In this document: one piece after another, positions 9,622-18,018 of the stretch | Position numbering within the stretch: the stretch's first letter is position 1 | Layout of the letters: each line of letters starts with the position of its first letter | Source: CAZAMP01 sp964486455 | Lineage (GTDB): Bacteria; Eisenbacteria; RBG-16-71-46; CAZAMP01 | Direction of reading: 5' to 3' | Length of the DNA stretch: 64,000 nt | Assembly (NCBI GenBank): GCA_964486455.1 | Contig: CAZAMP010000024.1 | Location: forward strand, 4,000-67,999 | Notes under the pieces: generated by a model | Seen by the model: the letters and a program-made list of their open reading frames with translations, nothing else | Databases searched by the model: none | What the model was told of the DNA's origin: nothing | Position numbers and translations under genes: made by a program

Positions 9622-11343
9622 ATGCAATACGGAAGGTTGATTCTGCGCCTTCTCACCGTGGCCATCGCGCTTGGCGTGGTGGGATGGAAGGCGGGAATCA
9701 CCGACAAGGATTCCCCGTACTTCGAGGCCGAGTTCCCCAAAGACATCCCGAGCGTCCGTGGAACGCTCCGCGTCTCGACGTATGGACAGGCGCCGGTCTC
9801 GGAGGCTCCCCTCCGGCACGTCACGACGTTCGTCAACGGGCCCTCCTACACGGGCATGGAAGATACCGAGGTCCGCGGATTCCTGGACGGCAACTTCAAG
9901 TGGGCCTGGAATCAGGCCGGCCGAACGCACGCGTGCATCGGGCGGCGGATCAAGAGTCCCCGCTTCGGAGAGCACGAACTGATTCGGCTTCTCCACCGAT
10001 GGGACGACATTCGGCTACCCGAACATGCGACGGTTTTGAACGCGCGAATCCGCCTCGTGATGAAAGAAGGACCGGAGTGGCCGGAGCACGTTCTGCTCTA
10101 TGCGGTCATGAAAGACTGGCTTCCCGGTAGCGGCGGCGTAGAGCGCAACAACTACAGCCCTCCGGCGGAGGGGGAAGTCTGGTGGCGTGACCGCGCCTTT
10201 CCCGACGTGCCATGGGGGTTGCCAGGCTGTGGATTCGCGTCGGACGTTCATCCGGGTGCCGACACGGCGGAGATGCCGCTCGCCGACGCGCACTATGTCC
10301 CCGGAGCGGATCACCTCACGTTCTCTTCGAGCGCGCTAGCGCACTATGTTCAGGAGCGGCTCGCGGAAGGCAAGCCGCTGCTTCTGCTCTTCAAGCTCTC
10401 CGACTACGCGGAAGACACGCAGGCCAGCATCCTCGAGGTTCACTCTGATGACCTTGGCAGCGATTGCATGACCGATCGACGCCCCCAATTGACGCTGACG
10501 TGGACGAGTGGCGCCGAGCGCACCTGTCTGGAGCAGGACGTCTTCCTGGAATACGGTCGCCGCTACCGGTTGCCGAGAGTCGACTGCGTGGGTGCGACGG
10601 AGTTCGCCGTGAGTTTTCATGCGGACGAGGGCTACGAGTCGCCTAGCATCGAAGTCCGTGGAGGCAAGGCTACTTCGATCGAGCCGTGGCGCTCGGCGAC
10701 AGGCGGCGCCCTCGATGACTGGGAATGGATGGAGCTGCGCGTGCTCGCTGCAAGAGACCCGCACGTCATTGGCGATGTCTTCCAGGCCGCCATCAAGGAC
10801 CCGTACGTTCGGACCGCGGCGCCCGAAGACCAAGACGTTCCCTGGACGTTTGTCTCACCGACCGGCGTCGTTCACCGGGTCAGCGCGCTCTATCAAGGTG
10901 AATTCCGTTGGAAGGTCAGCTTCATGCCGGATGAGATCGGGCGCTGGCGCTATCGCTGGGCGAACAGCTTCGCCGTGCGGCCTTATGGAAGTCTCGACGG
11001 CGTCTTCGACGTGGTCGGTGGCGACGGGCAGGCGGTTCGAAGGGCGCTGGCCGCCCTCACCGAACGCGCTCGGCACGGGGATCTTCGCCGCGACAAGGAA
11101 CAGCGTCACTGGTTCATGACGGGACTCATGCGATTGGAGCGAGAAGCGATGCGCGATCAGACGCCCGAGAGCTACTCGTCGAACGCCTGGGATCGGTACG
11201 ATCATCTGCTCGACGAGCTCCGCGGAACGATCGACCGATCTCCACCGGACACGCTGGAGATGGTGGGTCTGCGACCGGCGAAGTGGGCTCGCGAGCGCGC
11301 GCAAGAGGCGGAATCCGATCTCACGATGCTCGGCGACAAGTAA
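9622..11343 (+). CDS. Secreted DNRLRE + DUF5060-domain protein without catalytic domain
   Basis: About 573 residues from ATG 9622, which has AAGGA 12 nt upstream and directly precedes a hydrophobic leader (LILRLLTVAIALGVVGW). Residues ~120-300 resemble a DNRLRE/CBM96-type domain: an LPEHATVLNARIRL strand, a WWRDRAF segment, a DVHPGADTAEMPL strand and RRPQLTLTW. A later part (~385-500) resembles DUF5060, the beta-sandwich that normally precedes a glycoside hydrolase barrel, with WTFVSPTG, WKVSFMPDEIGRWRYRW and LDGVFDVV. No glycosidase follows; the last ~100 residues are charged and helical. It is probably an exported carbohydrate-associated protein. It has no sorting domain, unlike most large exoproteins nearby. 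Confidence 0.6.
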   Translation: MQYGRLILRLLTVAIALGVVGWKAGITDKDSPYFEAEFPKDIPSVRGTLRVSTYGQAPVSEAPLRHVTTFVNGPSYTGMEDTEVRGFLDGNFKWAWNQAGRTHACIGRRIKSPRFGEHELIRLLHRWDDIRLPEHATVLNARIRLVMKEGPEWPEHVLLYAVMKDWLPGSGGVERNNYSPPAEGEVWWRDRAFPDVPWGLPGCGFASDVHPGADTAEMPLADAHYVPGADHLTFSSSALAHYVQERLAEGKPLLLLFKLSDYAEDTQASILEVHSDDLGSDCMTDRRPQLTLTWTSGAERTCLEQDVFLEYGRRYRLPRVDCVGATEFAVSFHADEGYESPSIEVRGGKATSIEPWRSATGGALDDWEWMELRVLAARDPHVIGDVFQAAIKDPYVRTAAPEDQDVPWTFVSPTGVVHRVSALYQGEFRWKVSFMPDEIGRWRYRWANSFAVRPYGSLDGVFDVVGGDGQAVRRALAALTERARHGDLRRDKEQRHWFMTGLMRLEREAMRDQTPESYSSNAWDRYDHLLDELRGTIDRSPPDTLEMVGLRPAKWARERAQEAESDLTMLGDK

Positions 11344-11349
11344 GCGTGA

Positions 11350-12246
11350 TCAGAGCCCGCGCAGAAACTCGGGGCGAAAGCGGCTGAGACGGGGATCGGA
11401 GAGGGCGGCATCAAGCTGCGCCAGCATCTGCGCCTTGTTCTTCTGAAACGTGCCGGCGAGCGCCAGATAGTTGGACGCGTGATTCGAGCGGAAGATGATA
11501 CCGCTCTCCTCCACGTGCTCGACGAGGCATCGTAGCTCTTCGACCATCTCCTTCGACGTCAGAAGCCGCCACTGTGGATCATCGAACGCTTCCTCGAACG
11601 TCGGCTCGCGCGGGGGAAGCATGAGTGTCAGCGCCGACGCGTAGCGCGGCTTCACGCGATCAATGATGCGCGCCGTTTCCCGCGCGTGTTGCCGCGACAG
11701 TCTCGCCCCCCCGAGTCCCAAGATCACCGTGGCCGAGAGCTTGATTCCCGCCTCGGTCGGTTTGCTGAAGAGATCGACCATCTCGTCCTGCGTGTGACCC
11801 TTGTCGATTCGGCGGAGCACTTCATCATCACCTGACTCGAACCCGACGTACGCGAGGGTCAGCCCCGCATCGCGAAGCCGCCGCAGCTCATCGACCGTCT
11901 TTCCACGAAAGTTCCCCGGCGATGCATACGCGCTCACACGCGCGAGATCCGGCAGCCGGGCTTTGAGCCGGCTCAGGATCTCCAGGAGCCGATCCGTGGA
12001 AAGCGCAAAGGCGTCACCGTCTCCAAGGAAGACGCGGTTCACGTCGGGCAGATGTTCTCCCGCCCAGTCGATCTCCTTGAACAGCTCTTCCTTCGGGCGC
12101 GACCGAAATTGCTTGTTCTGATACGTGACGCAGAACGCGCAGCGATTGTGCGTGCAACCGAGTGTCGCCTGAAGGATGAGGGAGTATGCCTCCGAAGGCG
12201 GTCGGATCACCGGCTCGTCGTATTGGATTCCCCAGTTCATGCTCAT
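11350..12246 (-). CDS. Radical SAM protein (C-x4-C-x2-C cluster type)
   Basis: 298 residues from the ATG at 12246; a longer frame to 12288 lacks support. The N-terminal region holds the iron-sulfur/SAM motif GCTHNRCAFC (Cys31, Cys36, Cys39). Its C-x4-C-x2-C spacing differs from the common C-x3-C-x2-C and is found in a widespread uncharacterised radical SAM family. It is followed by KQFRSRPKEEL, a FLGDGDAF strand, the YASPGNF segment and the GFESGDDEVLRRIDKG motif of SAM-barrel proteins. The protein should be cytoplasmic. Substrate and product are unknown. It converges on the preceding + strand gene with only 6 bp between, and has no obvious functional partner. Confidence 0.85.
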   Translation of the reverse strand: MSMNWGIQYDEPVIRPPSEAYSLILQATLGCTHNRCAFCVTYQNKQFRSRPKEELFKEIDWAGEHLPDVNRVFLGDGDAFALSTDRLLEILSRLKARLPDLARVSAYASPGNFRGKTVDELRRLRDAGLTLAYVGFESGDDEVLRRIDKGHTQDEMVDLFSKPTEAGIKLSATVILGLGGARLSRQHARETARIIDRVKPRYASALTLMLPPREPTFEEAFDDPQWRLLTSKEMVEELRCLVEHVEESGIIFRSNHASNYLALAGTFQKNKAQMLAQLDAALSDPRLSRFRPEFLRGL

Positions 12247-12428
12247 CAGTCTACCATGGCATCGTCGCAGCGGAACTCCGGCCGGCACGTCCCCGCGTAG
12301 CCGGCACGTTCCGCACGGTCAGACCAACAGGGCGGACGCCGGTCCATACGAGAACGGGCCGATCATGATGACCGGCCCGGAGAAGTACGTGAATTGTCTC
12401 GGACAGTCGCCACGCCCTCAAGCCTCGC

Positions 12429-13769
12429 CTACATCCTATCGATGATGGCGTCGCCGAAGCCGGAACACGACAGCTCGTTCACGCCCTCGCGACCTTCGCG
12501 CTTCATCAGCCGCGCGAGGTCGTACGTGACGTGAGCATCCTTGATCGACTTCTCCATCCCGCTGAGGATCAAGTCGGCCGCTTCGTTCCAGCCCATGTGG
12601 TTGAGCATCATGACGGCGGAGAGGATGAGGGAACCGGGGTTCACCTTGTCCATCCCCGTGTACTTCGGCGCGGTGCCGTGTGTCGCCTCGAAGAGCGCCA
12701 CGTCATCCGACATGTTCGCGCCGGGTCCGAGGCCCAGACCGCCGACGAGCGCGATCGCGGCGTCCGAGAGGTAGTCGCCGTTCAGGTTGGGAAGCGCGAA
12801 GACGCTGTATTCGTCCGGACGCGTCTGGATCTGCTGGAAGATGGAATCGGCGATCCGGTCCTTCACCAGGATCTTGCCTTCCGGCATCTTTCCGTCCAGC
12901 TCGTCCCAGAGCTTCTTCTCGCTGATGGTGACGTCGCCGAATTCCTTATCGGCCAGCTCGTATCCCCACTTCGCGAACGAGCCCTCGGTGAACTTCATGA
13001 TGTTGCCCTTGTGAACCAGCGTGACCGACGGGAGCTTCTGACCGACCGCCCACTGGATCGCCTTGCGAACGATGCGTTCGGTGCCGAACGTGGAGATCGG
13101 CTTCACGCCGATGCCGCTGTCGGAGCGAATCTCGCGGCCGTCCTTCTCCTTGATGAGGTCGATGATGGCTTTCGCCATGTCGCTGCCGCGTTCGAAATCG
13201 TAGCCGGCGTAGACGTCCTCCGTGTTCTCACGGAAGAGAATGAAGTTCACCTTCTCGGCGTACTTGTTCGGAGCGGGGACACCTTCGAAGTAGCGGACCG
13301 GGCGCACACAGGCGAAGAGCGCGAGATGCTGCCTGAAGCGGACGTTGATGGAACGGAACCGCTCGCACACTCCGTCATCCTTCTTGCACTTGTCGCACTG
13401 GCCGGCGTGGTACTGCTGGTGCGCGCAGTTGAGGCAGACGTGTGTTTCTTCACCGATCGGTGTCGTGAACGGTCCCTTGATCGCGACGCGGAGGTGCTTG
13501 ATGGCTTCGACGGTCTCGTCCGGGAACTCGCTGCCGTAGTGGTGGAGTCCCTCGAGCCCGGCGAAGAGGGGACACCAGGCGATGGCACGATCGCCCTTGT
13601 AGACTTTCGCCACGGCGCTGTCGACGACCTTCTGCATCACGGGTGTGATGTCGAGGCCGATGCCGTCGCCGCGCAGGTATCCAATGATCGGATGGCTGCC
13701 GATGACCAGCTCGCCGTCGCGATATTCGATGAGGTCACCCTCAGGTATCTTCACTTCCTTGAACTCCAT
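12429..13769 (-). CDS. icd: NADP-dependent isocitrate dehydrogenase with a zinc-ribbon-like insertion
   Basis: 446 residues. It catalyses oxidative decarboxylation of isocitrate to 2-oxoglutarate in the TCA cycle. The core follows the E. coli enzyme: LRGDGIGLDITPVM, GPFTTPIG, RSINVRFRQ, PVRYFEGVP, FRENTEDVYAG, VHKGNIMKFTEG and THGTAPKYTG. Lys and Tyr after THGTAP and the YDLAR motif near the end are NADP determinants in E. coli. Oddly, about 29 residues with CLNC-x9-CDKC plus a further Cys (Cys112, 115, 125, 128, 135) are inserted between GPFTTPIG and RSINVR. That is directly before Ser140, the equivalent of the phosphorylated Ser113 of E. coli. A strong GGAGGGG site precedes the start, and the gene appears monocistronic. 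Confidence 0.95.
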   Translation of the reverse strand: MEFKEVKIPEGDLIEYRDGELVIGSHPIIGYLRGDGIGLDITPVMQKVVDSAVAKVYKGDRAIAWCPLFAGLEGLHHYGSEFPDETVEAIKHLRVAIKGPFTTPIGEETHVCLNCAHQQYHAGQCDKCKKDDGVCERFRSINVRFRQHLALFACVRPVRYFEGVPAPNKYAEKVNFILFRENTEDVYAGYDFERGSDMAKAIIDLIKEKDGREIRSDSGIGVKPISTFGTERIVRKAIQWAVGQKLPSVTLVHKGNIMKFTEGSFAKWGYELADKEFGDVTISEKKLWDELDGKMPEGKILVKDRIADSIFQQIQTRPDEYSVFALPNLNGDYLSDAAIALVGGLGLGPGANMSDDVALFEATHGTAPKYTGMDKVNPGSLILSAVMMLNHMGWNEAADLILSGMEKSIKDAHVTYDLARLMKREGREGVNELSCSGFGDAIIDRM

Positions 13770-13885
13770 CGTACCCCTCCACTTCCCGTAGGATCCGAGC
13801 TCGATAAACTGGGGAAAGAGGATACGACGGCAGACCCGCCTAGATCAAGGATTTGGGCGGGCGTGCCCGAGGTCTGTGTGGCTTG

Positions 13886-14351
13886 CTACGGCAGTAGCAC
13901 GAGCTTGCGGGCAACACTCGATCCGCCCGTTTCCACTCGGACGAAGTAGATCCCGGGCTTCACGCGATCGCCGCGGCCGTTTGTGCCGTCCCACACCATC
14001 CGACCCGACGACTCACCCGAAGGCGTGTCGGGCAGCCGGATGACCTCGCGGCCCATGACATCATATATGGCCACGCGGGCGGGGCCCGGCCGTCCGACGC
14101 TCAGCTCGCCGACACAGGCCGCGACGAAGACGTAGTCGCCCTGCATCGCCAGCTCACCGGCGGAGTTCTCGATGGGTGGAGGGGGAACGTTCGCTACGGC
14201 GACCGGCGATCACCAGGCCCCAGGCATTGTCCGGGAGGTCCGTTCCGCCCACCCAGTGCATGTAAGAGCCATAGTTGATGCAGTCATCGGCGATTACGGG
14301 GGTAGCCACAAGCGCGATGGAGAGGATGGAAGTTAGGACACGAGCAGACAT
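13886..14351 (-). pseudogene. Collapsed LVIVD-propeller exoprotein (signal peptide plus sorting domain only)
   Basis: The 5' part (from 14351) encodes a signal peptide (ARVLTSILSIALVATPVIA) and DDCINYGSYMHWVGGTDLPDNAWGLVIAG, then runs to a stop at 14154 in a different frame. The 3' part (to 13886) resumes with GELAMQGDYVFVAA and a full sorting domain (VAIYDVMGREVIRL, GIYFVRVETG, ARKLVLLP). The N-terminus closely parallels the intact LVIVD protein at 21456-23630 (DCVFYEDYLRWVGWVDTPGEA) and GDYVFVA is a blade start. So nearly the whole propeller has been lost by internal deletion with a frameshift at the join. It is unlikely to make a working product. Confidence 0.75.
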
Positions 14352-14654
14352 GATGCCCTCCCACGGTGAAATTCTCGGTGCGCTTTCCGGTGAGCTATAG
14401 CCGTCGCTGAACGGGGGATGGATCGAGGCGTTCGCGGCGCCGCGAGCAATTCTCTAGGACCGGCCGCTGCTCGAGACCTGACTATATAGGCATAGCGCGC
14501 TCCCTCCAGCTTCGTCTACTGGCTCGGCGATGTCGAATCCGGTTCGGACCGCATCGCGTCTCGCGCCCATCTGGACGCGATAGCTCTAATCAATTAAAAT
14601 TACAGGAGATCTGAAGCTTCTGTCCTACGATTGCCAAAACCGTGTGAGGTCACC
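14352..14654. other. Intergenic region between divergent exoprotein genes
   Basis: About 300 bp with no credible gene. It holds AT-rich islands unlike the surroundings (TATATA near 14483, and an ATCAATTAAAATTACAGG stretch ending 50 bp before the protease start), which probably carry promoters for the genes on either side. I could not assign clear -35 boxes. Confidence 0.4.
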
Positions 14655-16403
14655 ATGAGATACACCCTGATCGTGCTTGTCGCCCTTGTCCTCGTCTTTG
14701 CTTCGCTGGCCGGGGCCGCCGACCTGCAACCTCGCCTTCCACTGTCTGACCAGCCGTTGCTTGTTCACGAGGGGTTCGATCACCGCCTGATCGTGAAGTT
14801 CGATGACGCGATTCGCGTTCGAGCCGATGGAACCGACCGTGTGTGGTCGCAGACCGGAGCGGACCTCGGAGAGGTCCATCTTCTCGCCGCGCGCCACGGA
14901 TTGACGTTCGAACAACTCATTCACCTGCCGGAAGCGACGCTCCAAGAGATCGAAGATCGGGCCGCCGACCACTCCGGAATCGCTCAGCCTGATCTCGCCG
15001 GCATGCTGATCGTTCGGCAGGAGGTGCCGGACGAAGCGCGCCTCACCGCGATTGGTGACGCGCTGCAGCGACTCGATAGGGTGGAGTTCGCATACCTGCA
15101 GATTCTCGGCGTAGAGCCGCCCGAGGACATCCCACCCACCACGCCCAATCTGACCGCGTTCCAGACTTATCGGGGACCGGATCCTGGCATCAACATATTC
15201 TATGCGTTGATGTGGGGCGTGACCGGCGCGGGCGTGCGTCTCTCCGACTGCGAGTACGGGTGGAACGCGGACCACGAGGATCTCACCGACATCGATCTTC
15301 ATCTCGAGCCGGGACAAACGATCCACCCCAACGTCTATACGTACGAGTGGGATGAGCACGGAACGGCCGTTTTGGGTGAGACGTCGGCCGTGACGAACAG
15401 CTATGGCTGCCAGGGCATGGTGCCGGATGCCGAGGTGTACACCTGGCCCGAGTGGACAGTGGAAGAGAGCTACCGTCGTGTCACGTGCATCACCAACGCG
15501 ATCGCAAGCTCCGCGGTCGGGGACGTCGTCCTGCTCGAAATGCAGACCACCGGGGCGGGAGGCGGTTACGGACCCGCTGAGCTGGATCCCGCGGTCTGGA
15601 CCGTGGTGAAGAATGGTGCCGATGCGGGCGTGATCGTGGTCGGAGCGGCCGGCAACGGGAACCAGAATCTCGACAGTACCGCGTATCAGGAATACATGAA
15701 CCGCGGCGACTCCGGTGCCATCATCGTGGGCGCCGGCTCGTCGACCACGGCGCACAACAAGCTTTCGTTCAGCACGTACGGCAGCCGTGTGAATGTGCAA
15801 GGGTGGGGACAGAACGTTTTCACGCTCGGCTACGGGGGCTACGCGGAGTACGGCGGCGACAAGAACCAGCGCTACACCAGCTCGTTCAGCGGGACGAGCT
15901 CGGCGTCGCCATTCGTCGCGTCGGCATGCGTGTCCCTTCAGTCGCTTGCGCTCTCGACGACGGGCGTCCCGCTGAGCCCGTCCGAGCTTCGGCAGCTTCT
16001 CATCGATACGGGAATCCCGCAGGGATCCGGCGGGCATATCGGTCCGCTTCCCGACATGCGGGCCGCCATAGAGATGTACTATGACACTCATGTGGACGCG
16101 GTTGAAGGCGCTGCGACGCCGACGCCTGCGACCATTCTTACGGCCACGCCGAATCCGTTCCGTGGCACGACGGGAATTCGGTACCTGCTTGCCGCGGATT
16201 CACCCGTCGCTCTGGAGATATACGACACCGTCGGGCGGAGAGTGCGATCGCTCGTCGACGTCGAGATGGTGTCGGCAGGACCACACGACGTCACCTGGGA
16301 CGGTCGGGATGGGGCCGGGAACAGCGTCGCGCCGGGGATCTATCACGTTCGCCTGGAGGCGGGGTCCCGTGTCGAGGGGCACCGGATCGTGATCGTCCGC
16401 TAG
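14655..16403 (+). CDS. Secreted subtilisin-like (S8) serine protease with sorting domain
   Basis: About 582 residues from ATG 14655, with GAGG 7 nt upstream. A signal peptide (IVLVALVLVFASLAGA) and a ~130-residue pro-region precede the peptidase domain (~160-475). The catalytic triad is readable: Asp in VRLSDCEYGWN, His in WDEHGTAVLGE and Ser in FSGTSSASPFVAS, with the oxyanion Asn in VVGAAGNGN. The last ~80 residues are the sorting beta-sandwich (ATPNPFRGTTGIRY, IYDTVGRRVRSL, WDGRDGAGNSVAPGIYHVRL, HRIVIVR). It is expected to be exported and surface-attached, acting on extracellular protein. A hairpin terminator follows the stop. Confidence 0.92.
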   Translation: MRYTLIVLVALVLVFASLAGAADLQPRLPLSDQPLLVHEGFDHRLIVKFDDAIRVRADGTDRVWSQTGADLGEVHLLAARHGLTFEQLIHLPEATLQEIEDRAADHSGIAQPDLAGMLIVRQEVPDEARLTAIGDALQRLDRVEFAYLQILGVEPPEDIPPTTPNLTAFQTYRGPDPGINIFYALMWGVTGAGVRLSDCEYGWNADHEDLTDIDLHLEPGQTIHPNVYTYEWDEHGTAVLGETSAVTNSYGCQGMVPDAEVYTWPEWTVEESYRRVTCITNAIASSAVGDVVLLEMQTTGAGGGYGPAELDPAVWTVVKNGADAGVIVVGAAGNGNQNLDSTAYQEYMNRGDSGAIIVGAGSSTTAHNKLSFSTYGSRVNVQGWGQNVFTLGYGGYAEYGGDKNQRYTSSFSGTSSASPFVASACVSLQSLALSTTGVPLSPSELRQLLIDTGIPQGSGGHIGPLPDMRAAIEMYYDTHVDAVEGAATPTPATILTATPNPFRGTTGIRYLLAADSPVALEIYDTVGRRVRSLVDVEMVSAGPHDVTWDGRDGAGNSVAPGIYHVRLEAGSRVEGHRIVIVR

Positions 16404-16437
16404 AGTCAAGACACCAGGTCTCCCACGCACTTCATTG

Positions 16438-16471
16438 GGCCGCGCCGCCCGCTCACGGCAGCGCGGCCTTT
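16438..16471 (+). terminator. Rho-independent-like terminator
   Basis: GGCCGCGC (16438-16445) and GCGCGGCC (16461-16468) form a perfect 8-bp stem, extended inside by CGC/GGC pairing, followed by TTT. It lies 35 bp after the protease stop and before a convergent gene. Confidence 0.65.
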
Positions 16472-16601
16472 CACACACCGCATTCCCTTATCGCAATCGC
16501 AGGGGTCTCTGCACGTCGTAGATGGCGAGCAGGGACGAGTCTTCCGGTTCGGTTAGGTGAAACGAGATCTTCTCCGAAACGTTCGTCGAGGGCTCCGCCC
16601 G

Positions 16602-17312
16602 TCAGTCGGTGATTTCGACCTCGTAGCTCATCTCGGCCTCACCGTCGCCGTCCGTCTCGATCATGATGTCGATACGTCGCTCACCATCGGTGTCGGTCAC
16701 CACCTGCGCTTCGCTGTGGCGTACCCCGTGCGTGGCGAACTCGGCCACGATCGCCTCTTCGATTTCACGATCGCTGAGTCCCGCCGCGTTGACGCGGATT
16801 GTCCCGCCCGTTATCGCGGCAAGCGCGTTTCCTCCGACTTTCTTCATGATTCTTCTCGATGACAGCTCGGCCGGACCGCTCGCCGGATCCAGTTTGCCGG
16901 CGAGAAGCTCACGCACACGGCGTTCCGCCTCATCGGCCCCCATTCCGCGGAACAGCAGTTGTGCCGACACGTGCTCGCCATTGAGCCGCACGTTCTGGCT
17001 GAAGAGCCCATCCAGACCCTCGAGCCTTTCCGCGATACGGTTGGGATCGGTTGCGGTCGACTTCCACGACGCGGTGACCACGGAGCCGACTTCCACTTCA
17101 TATGACACCGGCACGAACAGCAACGCGGCCAGAATGAGCGCCGCAACGCCGCCCGTCGAAACAACCCTTGCGATTCTGTGATTCACAATATGTCTCCTCT
17201 CCATCTTCCGCCTGGCGCCGGCCACCGTTCGACTCATGTGGCCGGTCGGGGGCGTTTCCCGTGAGAGCTCACGTAGTCCCTGCTCGACTCGATCGGGCTC
17301 TGGCGGTCTCAT
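16602..17312 (-). CDS. Probable membrane anti-sigma factor
   Basis: 236 residues with one membrane helix (about 52-70, TGGVAALILAALLFVPV) separating a basic cytoplasmic N-terminus of ~50 residues from a periplasmic domain rich in charged residues. I do not recognise a named domain. The assignment rests on context: it starts inside the last 44 bp of the ECF sigma gene, behind GGAGGAGAG, and single-pass proteins in that position are usually the cognate anti-sigma factor. The N-terminus has no zinc-binding HxxxCxxC motif, so it would be a non-ZAS type. An uncharacterised envelope stress sensor is the alternative. Confidence 0.6.
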   Translation of the reverse strand: MRPPEPDRVEQGLRELSRETPPTGHMSRTVAGARRKMERRHIVNHRIARVVSTGGVAALILAALLFVPVSYEVEVGSVVTASWKSTATDPNRIAERLEGLDGLFSQNVRLNGEHVSAQLLFRGMGADEAERRVRELLAGKLDPASGPAELSSRRIMKKVGGNALAAITGGTIRVNAAGLSDREIEEAIVAEFATHGVRHSEAQVVTDTDGERRIDIMIETDGDGEAEMSYEVEITD

Positions 17313-17799
17313 GGGTTCTCTCCTCCCTCGAAAGCCTCATGTATTGGTTTCGCAGCGCCGCCCGGCCGCGTGAGAGCCGGCTTTTGACGGCGGAAGGTGA
17401 TGTTCCTTGAAAGTGACAGATCTCCTGAACGGACATTCCCAGGACCTCGAAGAGCACCAGGGCCTCCCGCTGGGCGCGGGGAAGTCGGCCCAGCGCGAGC
17501 CGAACCACCTCCTTCTCCTCGAGCGCAAGCGGCGCGGGTGCAGTGACCGCGGCCGCGAAGTCGAGCGTGAGCCACCGCTTGAGCCGCTTTCGCCGCTCCC
17601 CACTGCGGTGGGCATTGCTGATGATCTTGAGCAACCAGCCGCGAAACCGATCGCGATCGCGAAGCCGCGGGTAGGCTTTCCAGGCCCGCACCAGCGCGTC
17701 CTGCAGAAGATCGTCCCCGTCGGTCGCCGAGCCCGTCAGCCCGCGGGCGAAGCGCATCGCATCCGCGTAGACTTCTCTCAGCCGTTCTTCGAATTCCAT
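17269..17799 (-). CDS. ECF-type RNA polymerase sigma factor
   Basis: 176 residues from ATG 17799; the frame is open ~70 codons further upstream but homology-like sequence starts here. Region 2 is clear (YADAMRFARGLTGSATDGDDLLQDALVRAWK, with RFRGWLLKIISNAHRS). Region 4 is ALGRLPRAQREALVLFEVLGMSVQEICHFQ with SPSAVKSRLSRGRAALRNQY. There are no regions 1 or 3, as expected for group 4 sigma factors. It overlaps the putative anti-sigma gene by 44 bp. Its regulon is unknown. The nearby divergent transporter at 18019 and its own promoter are candidate targets, though no shared motif was identified. Confidence 0.88.
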   Translation of the reverse strand: MEFEERLREVYADAMRFARGLTGSATDGDDLLQDALVRAWKAYPRLRDRDRFRGWLLKIISNAHRSGERRKRLKRWLTLDFAAAVTAPAPLALEEKEVVRLALGRLPRAQREALVLFEVLGMSVQEICHFQGTSPSAVKSRLSRGRAALRNQYMRLSREERTHETARARSSRAGTT

Positions 17800-18018
17800 G
17801 AATGTCCGAACCTCATCACCGGTGAATGATTCACTGATAAGACTCCCCGGGATACGGGATGGTCGCAACGAACTTTGGAAAAGGGACGAAGCACGAACGG
17901 TGATCATACGCGACTCCCCACCGTCATCGGGATATTGCGGTAGAATGCCTCGGTCTGGTGTCCGTGCCGACCAGCGCGGTAGAACTCGCGCGGTGTGAGA
18001 GTCTCGCACAACGGACGG

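Noticed and set aside
12531..13949. 472-codon + strand frame opposite isocitrate dehydrogenase
   Set aside because: It is a shadow caused by GC-rich codon use in the real gene on the other strand; the translation has no recognisable domain.
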